A DNA stretch of 64,000 bases, taken from NCBI GenBank assembly GCA_037953625.1, contig CM075655.1, positions 124,999,001-125,063,000 of the forward strand, written 5' to 3'. The translations under genes and the position numbers were made by a program. Positions 11,032-22,497 of the stretch are shown here, in pieces. Origin of the DNA: Crotalaria pallida. Its lineage: Eukaryota; Streptophyta; Magnoliopsida; Fabales; Fabaceae. Each line of letters starts with the position of its first letter. The stretch's first letter is position 1. The notes beneath the pieces were generated by a model. That model ran no database searches. It was given only the letters and a program-made list of their open reading frames with translations, and was not told the DNA's origin.

Positions 11032-11338
11032 TCCTATATATATATATAATATATATATATATATATGACATATTTAACCATATTTCCCGGAGCAAGAAAA
11101 ATGATTAATTTTATGAAAATATATTGTAACATTACAATTTTATCTCTTTCACTTTACTTGGAAAGTTCACATTCATTAATGAATAACAAAAAAACATAGT
11201 TAGATAGTCAAAACATTTAATAAGGTATAAAAAGAGAAAAACAATAATTAATAATACATAGGAAAAATAAAATGTCCTATATATAAAACCAAATATTTCT
11301 TATAGAAGATATCCTATATATAAAACTAGAGGGAGTAT
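11032..11338. mobile_element. MITE, same family as 47641-47935 and 61262-61556
   Basis: Ends CTCCGTCCGATCC and ACTAGAGGGAG. The interior ATATTGTAACATTACAATTTTA is the reverse complement of a segment shared by the two 295-bp elements in the PP2C and PMT genes. The left end is disturbed by a TA repeat. Confidence 0.65.
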
Positions 11339-11442
11339 TTTCTTAGGCAATTTTCCAGAAGGTGAAGAGAAAGGCACTTACTCTGTGTTTAAAATGTCCT
11401 ATATGTTGAATTTAAATTGGAACACACTTACTCTATGTTTTT

Positions 11443-11722
11443 TTCATCTAATAATTTTTATCTTTTTATAATTTTATTGTATAATATTTTTTTTAATTTT
11501 AATCATGTATTCAATTTTTTTTATTTCTTGTTAATTTTAGTTTTATTTTTCATTCCTAAACCACAGACATACTTTCTAAAAAAAATTAAATATTATTATA
11601 ATTTTCAATAAGAATTAAATAAGGACATTTTAGATAAAACATATATAAAACTTAAAATAATCAACGTTTTCTTAATATGTGTCATCATATTGACAACCAA
11701 AAGTTAAAGAATGCAAGGAGTA
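11443..11722. mobile_element. MITE relic, family of 45298-45645
   Basis: Non-coding. Shares CATTCCTAAACCAC, TTCAATAAGAATTAAATAAG and a TTAATATGTG-type end with the elements at 2857-3198 and 45298-45645. Termini are eroded. Confidence 0.5.
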
Positions 11723-11757
11723 TATAAGAATGAAATTATGTTCTTGAATTAAATACT

Positions 11758-12208
11758 TCCTCCGGTTCTAAGTATAAGCCACTTTTGGAAGGAAAAAAAT
11801 TGGTTCTTAATAGTACCGTAAGTTTATTTTCTAACTTTTGATGACATTAATTACTTCTTTTTCGCAAATACTTTTATTGATTCAACATTTTTTAAAGTTC
11901 TCATCATAATAATTACTTCCTCTGTCGCTTATAATAAGTCACATTTATCTCATTCGTGTATATTAAAAAAAATAATTATTATTATCAAATTTATAAATAT
12001 GTTGTCATTTCAAAGTTACTCATATTTGACACTTTACAGTTTTATTTATTTCTCTTTATTGTAATTATTACCAAGACACCCTTGTAAAATTATTATCGGT
12101 GTATTTGAAATAAACTCTTTAATGTTACCTAGATATTCTAGAACGACTTATAAAAATGGACAAGAAATTTATCAAAATTGTGCCTTTTAGTAAGGGACAG
12201 AGGGAGTA
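11758..12208. mobile_element. MITE cluster (truncated element followed by a complete one)
   Basis: A left end TTCCTCCGGTTCTAAGTATAA at 11758 begins an element resembling 19110-19382 that stops where a second element starts at 11914 (TTCCTCTGTCGCTTATAATAA). The second runs to 12208 and ends GTAAGGGACAGAGGGAG. Neither codes for protein. Confidence 0.55.
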
Positions 12209-12467
12209 TAAATAATGTAGTTTTGAAAAATAGATCAAATATTTACATTTTCAATGGCACTAACAATACTTACTGACTTTTTAAAAAATTACTTCCTCCA
12301 TCCCAAAATATTACGTACTAAAAAACATAAAAGAATTTGTGTCAAATTAAAATTAAAGTAGTGAATAAAAAAATTGAAATTACATCTAATATTTTATGAT
12401 TGATTAGTTAAGAAAACATTTTTTAAATATTTGAATCTTTAATTGATTGATTTGAAAAATAATAGTA

Positions 12468-12540
12468 CTCCCTTCGGTCTTTATTATAAGTGTCCTTTCT
12501 CTCTCGCAAAAAGCGGACTTATAATAAAGACCGGAGGGAG
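12468..12540. mobile_element. 73-bp MITE with TA target duplication
   Basis: Ends CTCCCTTCGGTCTTTATTATAA and an almost perfect inverted copy ending CCGGAGGGAG, flanked by TA at 12466-12467 and 12541-12542. Nearly the whole element can fold as one hairpin. The element at 54566-54638 has the same length and plan. Confidence 0.85.
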
Positions 12541-12542
12541 TA

Positions 12543-13489
12543 CATTAAAAGTATATATTTTTTTTTAAAATTTTTCAAACTTTAACTTAACATTTTTAAT
12601 CAAGGAGGTTAAAAGTATGGAAAATCTAAATATTTAACTTACTTCTTAAAAATAATTTCTATAATTATTATTGGAATTCTAAAAAATGTTGACTTGACAA
12701 AAATATTTTTAAAAAAATATAATAATTAAGTATTATAAAAAATAGAAATAAAATCTTATAAATAAAATCAACTTTTTTTTTCTTAAAAAATCTTACGAAT
12801 ATGATAAAAGGTTCTCTCAAAAGAATTAATGTCAATATCAGAACACAATAAGTGAATGGGAACTACATTTGAGGTTTGACTTGAATTAATGTCAATACCA
12901 GAAGCTCAATAAACGAATGGGAACAATTTGAGGTTGGTTGAGGGTTGTATTGATTACATTTTGTACGTCACTCCCACGGTTTCATAGTGTGTTTAATTTA
13001 GAGTTTTTTCACATATTTTATACTTCTTCCGATTTTTATTATAAGTCTCATTTCTCTCTCACAAAAAGGGGCTTATAATAAGGATTACAGTGAGTATTTA
13101 TTTTTTTTAACAGCAAAAAAGAATATTAATATTATAATAAGACCCCAAGCATCATAGTACACACAAAAGGCTCCATCTTCTATGAATGGTTTGTCCAAGG
13201 GTACAAAATCATGTGCTATAAAGACAACCCAAAAAGATATTACAATAGTTTTTCATCCAATATAACGGGAAGAATACAATAGAAGAACACAAGACATGAG
13301 TATGTATTATTCTTTTGTAAAATCCAATACATAATTAATGTTATTTTTCCCAACACACTCATATTTATCACACACTTTTTTTCACTTCTAGTATATTTCT
13401 CTCTCTTTAATAATGATTATATATGTGCATTATAGTCTAAATACTCCAAATTTCAACATCATTTAACTATTTCTTAAAATCCATTCATA
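12543..13489. other. AT-rich intergenic stretch with a second small MITE
   Basis: A degenerate hairpin element of the 73-bp type lies at about 13023-13094 (CTTCTTCCGATTTTTATTATAA; CTTATAATAAGGATTACAGTGAG). Two near-identical strings, TTAATGTCAATA(T/C)CAGAA, occur at about 12826 and 12885. Nothing else is recognised. Confidence 0.55.
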
Positions 13490-13500
13490 ACCTTAGTACT

Positions 13501-13713
13501 TTTTTTTTTTTTTGTCCGTATTCCTTGCGGAACCATCGGTATCCCGAAGAGCACCTTTAATATCAGGGAGCCCTTAAGACTAATCTGGAATGAGCTGCGT
13601 GGCTGGCTCTCCCAGCGAGATGTTTTTAGTGGGAATCGAACACGGGGCCCCCCGTGTCCCATTCCCAATATTTCAGTTGGGACCTTACACCAACTGAATC
13701 AAACCCTGTTGGT
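13501..13713 (-). mobile_element. tRNA-derived SINE, second copy, 11-bp target duplication
   Basis: Read on the minus strand it is the same element as 2138-2349: TTCAGTTGGTGTAAGG, then a B box (GTGTTCGATTCCC), the CTGGGAGAGCCAGCCACGC block and an A-rich tail. Target repeats ACCTTAGTACT lie at 13490-13500 and 13714-13724. No coding capacity. Confidence 0.9.
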
Positions 13714-13724
13714 ACCTTAGTACT

Positions 13725-14128
13725 ACTTTTGTTTCAAAAACTATAATCACATCAATTAATATCGGTTGATTTGATGGTTGCTTCTTTAATTTTTAGCTAT
13801 CTGGATGTTAAATTAATGAGTTATGATAAATAGAACTGCAAAATTAACTTACAAATAAATTTATATTATAAGGAAGTGATATATGTTATTGGTTAATCAG
13901 TTAATAATTACTAGCAAATAACACATGTTATTTCTTTTATTTTGTAAACCTATTTGTAGAATAATTTGATAAGTTTATAATCATTTTTGTAAATAAATAT
14001 GTGGTTTTAGACTTAATTTTTAAGAATTATAAATTTGGAGAGGGCCAGTAAGTGATTAATATCATGAAATTAATCTCTTAACTTAAGATGAAATATATTC
14101 TGAGGGAAAAAAAACTATATTAACTCTT
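13725..14128. other. AT-rich intergenic, nothing recognised
   Basis: No open frame of note and no clear repeat ends. Confidence 0.5.
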
Positions 14129-14136
14129 ACTATATG

Positions 14137-15611
14137 TAGGGGTGTTCAAAATCGAACCGGACCAATTAAAAACCGAAAAACCGGACCGAAAACCGAAAAA
14201 ACCGCATGTACTGGTTTTTTGACTGATTTTTTGTAAACCGATTGGTTCGGTTCGGTTTTCGGTTTCAGTTTAAAAACCGAACCGGTCCAAACCAAACCGA
14301 TCCTTCCCTATGTATATCATTAAACGCATCGTTTAGTTATACATTTTAGGGTTCATGCTTCTCATTCTCTGCCTCAGAGTCATTTCTCAGCTCTCAATTC
14401 TCTCATTCTCCCGCCGCCATCATCTCCTTTCCTCAGTCTCATTCTCCCGCCGCCGCCTCTCCTTCACCGAGTCTCCTTTCTTGTCGCCGCCGCGTCTCCT
14501 CATCTCATCACGACTCACGGTCTCTTCTCACCACCACAAACCCGTCGTCGTCGCCATCCTCTCTCAGCCTGAAGCGCCGTCGCCGCTCTCATCCAGAAGC
14601 CGTCGCCGCTCTCAGCCATTCGCCGTCGCCATCATCATCTCATCGGGACTCACGCATCACTCACGGTCTCATCTCACGCCATCATCATCTCATCTCATAG
14701 CTGCACCCATGGAGGTAAGATTTCTCCACCATTTAAATTTAAATGTTACTTTTTGCCTCAGTGTTATAGATTTGTAGATTTATTTTTGGCTCAGTTTTGA
14801 TTTATTTTTGATTTGTTTTTATAGATTTTTGTTATTGGCTCAGTTTATAGATTTATAGATTTGTTTTTGGCTCAGTTTTGATTTATTTTTTATTTATAGA
14901 TTTTTTGTTTGATTGGAACCAGTTGCTCAATGAAGGACAGTTTGAGAGAAAACCTGTCATTACTTTCGTCCTTAATTTTCTGCATAAATTTAAGGTTGAC
15001 TGGAATATCTGATTATCCATATACTTGTTCTTCAATTGCTTCAGCTAGAATTTTGGTGCCTATACTGCAAATCTTGCAAAATATTTACTTTCCATAGAGC
15101 AGATCAAAATTTCTCTCTGTATATATGTGAATGAACTTAATGGACCTGCTCCCCTGGTTGGAAGAAAGTATTTTCATGTTCTGCTTCTAATGTCTATGGT
15201 CGTGGTTATTATTACCTTTGGATTCATTTTGTCTCGAGGTATCATAAGTCCAATAATTGCTGGAAATATGAACAAGGGAGATTCTAAATTGCTGTAAATG
15301 TTTGCAAGGAGTTCTTCACTGCCAATAAAAAGTCAGCAGTTACTTATCACTGAAATTACATTTTCTTGAGATATCACACAAACAGAAGGACTGCTATCTT
15401 GACAGAGTTTAGTTTCTATCAAAATAGGGAAAAAATGAAATTTGAAACCGAACCGAACCGGACCGAAACCGCATGGTTTTTTTTGGATTAGATCTAATTG
15501 GATTTGCTAATATAATAGACCGATCCAAACCGAACCGCACGTTTATTTTGTAATCGGTTCGGATGATATTTTGCCTCAAAACCGAACCGAACCGATCCGC
15601 GAACACCCCTA
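14137..15611. mobile_element. Non-autonomous hAT element with gene-like cargo
   Basis: The ends TAGGGGTGTTC and GAACACCCCTA are perfect inverted repeats, flanked by an 8-bp duplication ACTATATG (14129-14136 and 15612-15619), diagnostic of hAT insertion. The subterminal 150 bp on each side is a dense mix of AACCGAACCGG/GGTTCGG motifs that can pair. The centre is unlike the flanks: CT- and CCG-rich sequence, an open frame at 14355-14777 ending near ATGGAG followed by GTAAGA, then intron-like T-rich DNA. It looks like the first exon and introns of an unidentified host gene. No transposase is present. Confidence 0.88.
14355..14777 (+). other. Captured 5' gene fragment candidate inside the hAT element
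   Basis: The 140-codon open frame is rich in Ser, His, Arg and Leu, which is typical of CT-rich plant leader DNA and not of a folded protein. A splice-donor-like ATGGAG/GTAAGA lies at about 14709, suggesting the true start codon of a captured gene may be this ATG. I do not recognise the source gene. Confidence 0.3.
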
Positions 15612-15739
15612 ACTATATGACCGCGGTGATAGATCCTCGGTCAGAAAATTCTGCCAACAAAGTCGACTTATTTGAGATTTCTAATTCCTACATATTTAAT
15701 TCGTTATTTTTTTAATATATTTTTAAATTTTTTAATACT

Positions 15740-15740
<1 letters not shown>

Positions 15741-15776
<36 letters not shown>
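15741..15776. repeat. TA microsatellite
   Basis: About 17 uninterrupted TA units in AT-rich intergenic DNA. Confidence 0.9.
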
Positions 15777-15782
<6 letters not shown>

Positions 15783-15835
15783 GTTGTAGGGAGTATGAAT
15801 TACGAAGTATTTTCAAAAAGAACAATGCTACTCAC

Positions 15836-16072
15836 TTACTCCCTTGTTTTTACGTATAAGACTATTTTTCAAAAAGTTATGTTTATTAAGAAAGTTAGTT
15901 AATTTAGTGAATGATATTGAAAATGTAAATATTTGATATGTATTTTTAAAATTATCTCTATTAATAATATTAAAAATCTAGAAAGTATTAAATAATTAAA
16001 GATATTTATGGAAAGAAATAATTAATTGCTATTCAAAATTAAAATGAGATTTTATATATAAGGACGAAAGTG
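15836..16072. mobile_element. MITE relic of the 60908-61179 type
   Basis: Left end TTACTCCCTTGTTTTTACGT and right end TATAAGGACGAAAGTGA bound a stretch with the family pattern (AATGATATTGAAAATGTAAATATTTGATATG; GGAAAGAAATAATTAA in parts). Decayed. Confidence 0.45.
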
Positions 16073-16099
16073 ATATTTGGTATAAGAAATAGTTATGCG

Positions 16100-16202
16100 T
16101 CCTCGTAAGACAGCCTAGTTGGTGGCTGCAGGGACACTTAGGATTTCCCCCTCTCCTAGGTCATGAGTTCTAGTCCCAGACCTCCCATGTAAAAGAAAAA
16201 AG
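16100..16202 (+). mobile_element. Short SINE (103 bp) with 14-bp target duplication
   Basis: Target repeats GAAATAGTTATGCG at 16086-16099 and 16203-16216. The body has an A-box-like CCTAGTTGGTGGC and a B-box-like GAGTTCTAGTCCC, and ends in an A-rich tail (GTAAAAGAAAAAAG). It is a different family from the 212-bp SINEs. Possibly a full short SINE. Confidence 0.85.
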
Positions 16203-16662
16203 GAAATAGTTATGCGAATTTTGACGAATCCCCTTTTAACCAATAAAAATGAGGATACTGTATGTTGTTATTGGTAAGAGAAAAAAACATCATCATGGAG
16301 AGAGAAAATGAGATTATGAGAAAAACAAATTTCGTCTATTAAGCATTTTCGTTTAAAAAATTATAGAAGTATTATTTTTATTCACAATATAAGTTTTTAA
16401 AATTGTAACACATAATTAAAAAAAATATAATTAATATCGGTATGTCTTTTTGTGTTATATTTTTTGCAATAATTTTCATTTTCTATCATTTATTATTTTT
16501 CTATGATTAAATTATCACCTATTATCTCTTTAAAATTTATATTTAATATTCTATTGATTTTGTAAAAAGATTTATATTACAAAAATTTCAAAAAAAAAAT
16601 TATATTGTACTAAAACAGAAGGAATATATTATACAAGTTTGATAATTAAAGTACAAGTAGCA

Positions 16663-16853
16663 ATCAATAAGGCCCAACATAGTTGGAGGTAAATGATTGA
16701 GTTTCTTAAGCATGCTGTCAAGAGTTCGAAAATTTTTGTTGATATGTAAAAGACTTTGTTAATAGAGACATAACCCTCTTTGGTGATGTCTGCATCTCAG
16801 AGTGGATTAATCTTCGACTATTGGCTGTATGATACCTTTGGTGGACACCAAAA
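16663..16853 (+). mobile_element. SINE with 12-bp target duplication
   Basis: AAAGTACAAGTA is repeated at 16648-16659 and 16854-16865. The body starts near an A-box-like TAGTTGGAGGTAAATGA, has a B-box-like GAGTTCGAAAATT and ends GGTGGACACCAAAAAA. The GGACACCAAAA end resembles the GTACACCAAAA end of the SINE at 55136-55362. Confidence 0.8.
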
Positions 16854-16865
16854 AAAGTACAAGTA

Positions 16866-17238
16866 ACATTCTTAATTAATTAATGAAGTACCAATTTAGT
16901 CTCTGAAAATTTTTAAATACACATTTAATTTCGAAAGATTTTTGGATATCCGATTTGAAATATATATAAAAAAAATACTTCTTTTGGTTTAAAATATAAG
17001 CAAAATTAACTATTTTTCTTAAATTTTGTTTCATTTTCAGTTCTACTTTCCTAAAGTATCCATAGCAAATTATAATTATCTTATTTAATTTTTGTTTTAT
17101 TCTCAAATCTATTTTTTTTAAATACCTATATTTTTTTATAAATTTGAAAAATTAAATACAATCAACTAACATTTTTAATAAACATAAAATTAGTTCTTTT
17201 CTTATATTTTTAAAATTAGTTTTTTTCCTTATATTTTT
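16866..17238. other. AT-rich intergenic, nothing firm
   Basis: Contains a CTTCTTTTGGTTTAAAATATAAG string resembling MITE ends, but no paired terminus was found. Confidence 0.45.
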
Positions 17239-18679
17239 AGGATGCTTAGCATTCAACCCAATCAAAATAAATTGAGCTGGGTTGAGTTTAGTTGTTTTCT
17301 ATTTGAGTGTCAAAAGTGCTTCAATCCAACAAATAGAAATTTGGGTTGGGTTAGGTTGGGTCGGGTCGGATGATTGTGTTTATGTACTTTGATTTCTATA
17401 AATATAAAAATAAAATTAAAAATAGAACAAAAATCACATAAATAAGTAATTAAATATTACGCTTAATTACATAATTGGTCATTTATCTTATTTATTAGAT
17501 TCACTTTGATCCTTTATCTTTTTTTTGCAATTTACTGGTCCTTTATTTTTTTTAAAAGATTCAGTTTGGTCCTTCTGTTAAAATAAAGTTAAATGAGAAG
17601 GAATATTCCAAAAATATTTCCCCTTCAAGGCTTAATTGCATAATTGGTCCTTTATCTTATTTATTAGATTCACTTTGGTCCTTTATCTTAATATTCCAAG
17701 AATATTTCCTCTTCCTCTTCCTCTGTTCTCTCCTTACAGCGGCGGCAGCCACCATGGGCTCACACCCTCTTCCCTCAAAAATCATCAAATTTCTTCAAAT
17801 TTCTTCAACATTATTCAATTTTTCACGGTTTTTAAGCTTTATTTTCATTATTCCTCAAACAAATTCGTGTTTTTAGTTCTTTTTTCCTCAAAATCCGAAT
17901 TCTAGGGTCCCTTTTCTAAAACCTTGATTATCAAAAATGGTCTCCTCGTCCGAACCTGCTGAAAAACGTGTGAAAACACGTGCAAAACGCTTCAACAACT
18001 CCGATTAATTTCTAAAAATGGCGGCGACGGTGACATGGGCGGTGGCGGCGACACCCATGGTGGCTGCCACCGTTGTAAGGAGAGAGCCGAGGATGAGGAA
18101 GAAGAATAGGGAATATTCTTGGAATATTAAGATAAAGGACCAAAGTGAATCTAATAAATAAGATAAAGGACCAATTATGCAATTAAGCCTAGAAAGGGGA
18201 ATATTCTTGGAATATTTCTTCTCATTTAACTTTATTTTAACGGAAGGACCAAACTGAATCTTTAAAAAAAAGTAAAGGACCAGTAAATTGCAAAAAAAAA
18301 GATAAAGGACCAAAGTGAATCTAATAAATAAGATAAAGGACCAATTATGCAATTAAGCCTAAATATTATTCAAATCAACTTAATAACGTAATTGTGAACC
18401 AAATTATCCATATACAATACAATTAATAATTTAGCACTAAGTCATGAAAGATTAAACATAACATATATTAGTAATAAATAAATAAATAAAATATATTTAA
18501 ATTAGCGGGTAGATTGAGTTAGTTGGTATTTAAGATAATAAACTTGTGATCCAATTCATATTTGATTGGGTTATTTTAAAAAAACCAATTAAATCCGTTA
18601 AACCAACCCAACTTGTCAAATATGAGTTAAGTTGAGTTTATCGAGTTTAAAGATCAATTCTGACCCACTTACATCCCTA
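17239..18679. mobile_element. Degenerate hAT-like element hosting a MULE
   Basis: The right end reads, inverted, TAGGGATGTAAGTGGGTCAG; the left end is a weaker match (TAGGATGCTTAGCATTCAACCC). Subterminal parts carry GGGTTGGGTTAGGTTGGG on the left and CCAACCCAACTTG on the right, the same plan as the other hAT-like elements here. The target duplication is not recognisable. The MULE-like element at 17461-18360 splits it. Confidence 0.5.
17461..18360. mobile_element. MULE-like element with about 300-bp inverted repeats
   Basis: Arms 17461-17762 and 18050-18360 are inverted copies running from GCTTAATT at the tips to CCACCATGGG near the centre. Flanking 9-mers AAATATTAC and AAATATTAT (17452-17460, 18361-18369) fit the 9-bp duplication of Mutator elements with one change. 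Each arm contains its own tip twice: TAATTGCATAATTGGTCC recurs at about 17634 on the left and about 18170 on the right. The 290-bp centre has a short ATG frame of unknown meaning. No transposase. Confidence 0.82.
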
Positions 18680-18895
18680 CCATCACACGTTATTTTTTAA
18701 CTTTATTCAGCTTTAACAAACCTTGGTTTGTCTTTTTTTGTCATAAATTCGATTTGAAGCATGGTATGGAATAGTAGAATTTTGAGGATCGCAAATGGTA
18801 AGTGGGCCTAGCAACCAGCTTATCACTATGATGCTTAGGATATTCTGAGTGTATGATGCTCAGGGGGGTGGCTTTTGGAGACCTCAAAAATAGTA

Positions 18896-19451
18896 TTCCC
18901 TCCTGTTTCATTTACACGAAAAAAAGACATTTTACTGAGTGTCTTAAATATAAATAAATATAAATAAAAATTAGTTAATTTTCTATTTCCAATATAATTA
19001 TTTCTAATATATTTTCATAATGTGATTGAATCATTTAATTTTTGTTTAATTTTCAATGCAAATTTACTGAAGTAGTCTATTTTTTTAATGAATTTGAGAA
19101 AATTAAATACTTCCTTCGTCCCTAAATATAAGACCATTTTGACACTTTTATTTTGTCTCTATTTATAAGACCTTTTACCAATTTTCAATGACATTAATTA
19201 CTTTTTTCTAAAAACACCCTTATTTATTTAACACTTTTTAGATTCTGCAATAATATTAATAGAAGTAACTTTGAAAATAAATATCAAAAGTTCACATTTC
19301 CAATACAATGAACTAAATTATTCCACTTTCTTAATGGACATGAAATCTCCCAAATGGGTCTTATAAATAGGGACAGAGGGAATACACTCAACTAATTTTA
19401 TTAATACGTGTGAAGTTAGTTATTTTTGCTTTAAAATAAGATCGGAGGGAG
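18896..19451. mobile_element. MITE interrupted by a second MITE, inside a satellite unit
   Basis: Outer ends TTCCCTCCTG and ATCGGAGGGAG are flanked by TA (18894-18895, 19452-19453) and split a satellite unit between CTCAAAAATA and TGAGTTTAG. The inner element lies at 19110-19382 (TTCCTTCGTCCCTAAATATAA to ATAGGGACAGAGGGAA), flanked by TA at 19108-19109 and 19383-19384. Order of events: satellite, then outer, then inner. Confidence 0.8.
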
Positions 19452-20191
19452 TATCTGAGTTTAGAAAATCAACGACGTACTCACTATGATGCTTAGGATA
19501 TTGTTTCAGTGTATGATGCTTAGGGGGTGGGGGACCTCAAAAATAAAATATGAGTTTAGAAAATCAACAACGCACACACTATGATGCTTAGGGTATTGTT
19601 TCAGTGTATGGAGCTTATGGGGTGGCATTTGGAGACCTCAAAAATAAAATTTGAATTTAGAAAATCAACAATGCACTCACTATGATGCTTAGGATATTGT
19701 TTCAGTGTATGATGCTTACGGGGTGGGGGACCTCAAAAACAAAACCTGATTTTAGAAAACCAACAATGCACACACTATGGTGCTTAGGGTATTGTTTCAG
19801 TGTATGGTGCTTATGGGGTGGCATTTGGAGACCTCAAAAATAAAATATGAGTTTAGAAAATCAACAACGCACTCACTATGATGCTTAGGGTGTTGTTTCA
19901 GTGTATGATAGATGTTTAGGGGTGGGGGAGACCTCAAAAATAAAATTTGAGTTTAGAAAATCAACAACGCATACACTGATACTTAGGGTATTGTTTCAGT
20001 GTATGGTGCTTATGGGATGACATTTGGAGACCTCAAAAATAAAATATGAGTTTAGAAAATCAACAACGCACTCACTATGATGCTTATTAGGGTATTGTTT
20101 CAGTGTATGATAGATGTTTAGGGGGTGGGGGAGACCTCAAAAATAAAATTTGAGTTTAGAAAATCAACAACGCATACACTGATACTTAGGG

Positions 20192-21183
20192 AGGGTGTAA
20201 CGGTTCGGTCCGGTCCGGTCTTTGATGAACTTTAGAGACCGGACCGATTAAATTATTGTGGTCCGGTTCGGTCCCAATGTTTTTCATATGCAAAGACCGG
20301 ACCAGACCGTTATGGTCCGGATCGTTGCGGTCCGGTTCAGTCTATTTAGACCATAATTGTTCAAGGTCCCTTTTTTTTTTTGAAATTGGGTTGAAATTGG
20401 GCCAAAGGCCCATTTTTCACTTGGCTTGGGAACCCTAGGGTTCCCTCTGCTTCTGCAAACAAGCAAACAGCAGTTGCAGCAGTGTGTAAGCGGCGACGGC
20501 AGAGAGAGATCGTGGAGATAAGGGAGAGATCGGCGGCGGCGGCATTGTGTTGTAGCAGATCCAGGAAGGAGAAACGCGGTTGGAGAAGATCCATGAAGGA
20601 GAAACGCGATTGGAGCAGATCCTTGGCAGCGGCGGTGACGAATCACGATCCCGAGGCAACAAATCGCAACTCGCGACTGGAGAAGGAAGAACGAGGTGAA
20701 AGAACTCGCGACGGGATCGAATGAAGAAGGAGGTGAAGGAATCGCGAGGAATGAGAGAGAGAGTGTGGCCATGAGTGGTGGATGCGGTGGTGGCTTGATG
20801 GTGTCTTGCGGTCGCCGGTCGGTATGAGAAGTGAGGGTTTGAGGGAGAAGGGGAGCGCTCTCAGGGTTTGGGTGAGGGAGAAAGAGTGTTTCTTTATTAG
20901 GTTTAATGAATTGCTTTTGATTGGAGCAGATTGGGCTATTTTATGGGCTTCTAGTGTATCTACTATCTAGTGTTTTATTTTTTTTATATACATATTAACC
21001 ATCGGTCCGGTCTGGTCTGGGTGGTCTCAAAATATTCCAGACCGCGGACCGGACCAATAGTAGATCGGCCCTGAGATTCTGAGACCGGACTGGACCGCGA
21101 GACCAGACCAGACCGCATTTTTCGGTCCGGTCCGATCCGATCCGGCCGGTCTCGCGGTCCGGGACCGGACCACTGACACCCCT
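20192..21183. mobile_element. Non-autonomous hAT element inserted in the satellite
   Basis: An 8-bp duplication ACTTAGGG (20184-20191, 21184-21191) flanks ends AGGGTGT and ACACCCCT. Subterminal DNA is packed with CGGTCCGGTCC motifs in both orientations. The core (about 20360-20960) is GC-rich. It contains AACCCTAGGGTT, a telobox-like element common upstream of plant translation genes, then AG-rich leader-like DNA and several overlapping frames on both strands. This looks like a captured 5' gene region. Source gene not recognised; no transposase. Confidence 0.88.
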
Positions 21184-21275
21184 ACTTAGGGTATTGTTTC
21201 AGTGTATGGTGCTTATGGGGTGGCATTTGGAGACCTCAAAAATAAAATATGAGTTTAGAAAATCAACAACGCACA

Positions 21276-22494
21276 TAAAAAAATAATATACACCTTCTGA
21301 TTTTAAATTTATGCAAAAAAAAACTAACTTCACACTTAGAAAAGTAAGCACTAAAATAAAATGGGAAACAAGACTATAATGAACAGAGATAATAATTTAA
21401 TCAACTAGAACCAACAAAAACTAACATAAAAATTCATGCATCAGGTGGTGAGCAGATGACCGGTTGGTGGTGCGCTCAGGTGGTATGTAATAGGTGCTTT
21501 GAAGCGTGCGGGAATATGTTTGTAGTATAAAGTTTGTAGTAGAAAATTAAAGGTGTGTTTGGTTCTATTTTTATGGATTTTAAGGGTTAAAATCTCAATC
21601 ATAAAAGAGATTCATCGATTCATAAAGCTGATGAGTCCGGAAGAATCACCTGATTTTTGAGTTAGAGGATCAAAATCTAACTTGAAAGCATAATATATGC
21701 TTGCATTTTTGGTTGTTGGGATAGTGTTAAGTAGTCCATGATTCTAAACAAAGACTTATCTTGAAGCACATTAAAAAAATATATATGGTATAAGTGAAAA
21801 AAAAATTAAATTATGATTATATTTATCAAGATTTTAATTTACTATGATGATAGTAATATGTATGTTAAAATTAGAATATGTTTATGTTTGGATATCTTAG
21901 ATGAAAAATGAATTTAAGTTAATCTATTTTGTTTGGATTGTGCAAAAATAAAAGTAAAGCTTAATGAGAATATATATATATTATATATAACAATTGAAGT
22001 GTTTGGTATAACTAGAAAAATTCAAGTGCGTGTTTGACTGATTGGTATAACTAGAAAAATTAGATTATAATTATTTTTATCCGTGATTATAATTTAGTAT
22101 ACTAAAATTATAATCAGTTTATGATTGAAACTCTTAGGGTTTGTTCGGCAAAACTAGCTTATTATAGTTGTGAGCTTGTAACTTGTAGTTGTGAACTTGT
22201 AGCTGTGAAGCTAGCTAAGAGATGTGTGAGCTTGTAGCTGCGAGCTTGTAACTGTTTAATTAGCTAAATGTTTGAAATAGTGTTGTTCGGCAAAACTACC
22301 TTTTGAAGTAACTAAAATTTATTAAATGATCGAAAAAGACATGCAATATTATACTATTTATATTTTATTATTTTAGCCTAAATCTTCCAAGTTTTACCAC
22401 ACATGCACTTATTTTGACAAGTACAAGTACTTAATTCAAAAATTAAACCATATATTTATTTAAAAAATAAATTGCAGAGAACTCCCAACTTATA
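21276..22494. other. Intergenic with short fragments of GTTTGG-end elements
   Basis: GGTGTGTTTGGTTCTATTTT (about 21552) and GGGTTTGTTCGGCAAAACTA (about 22137) look like single ends of hAT-type MITEs. At 22155-22260 short variants of GAGCTTGTAGCTGTGA repeat. No gene. Confidence 0.5.
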
Positions 22495-22497
22495 GTT

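Larger units (their letters stand above)
18810..21275. repeat. Satellite of about 100-bp units with alternating types
   Basis: About nine units share CACTATGATGCTTAGG, TATTGTTTCAGTGTATG, GACCTCAAAAATAAAAT and AGTTTAGAAAATCAACAA. They mostly alternate between a GGGTGGGGGACCTC type and a GGGGTGGCATTTGGAGACCTC type, giving a roughly 200-bp higher-order period. Unit starts are near 19467, 19560, 19661, 19757, 19856, 19956 and 20055. The array is cut by a nested MITE pair (18896-19451) and a hAT element (20192-21183). The right edge dissolves into AT-rich DNA. Confidence 0.9.

Noticed and set aside
20284..20772. 162-codon open frame on the minus strand and overlapping frames on the plus strand inside the hAT element
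   Set aside because: Composition is leader-like and low in complexity, frames overlap on both strands, and part is made of the element's subterminal CGGTCC motifs.
18810..21275. Regularly spaced repeats that superficially recall a CRISPR array
   Set aside because: Whole units of about 100 bp are repeated with no unique spacers, in a plant nuclear context. This is a satellite.
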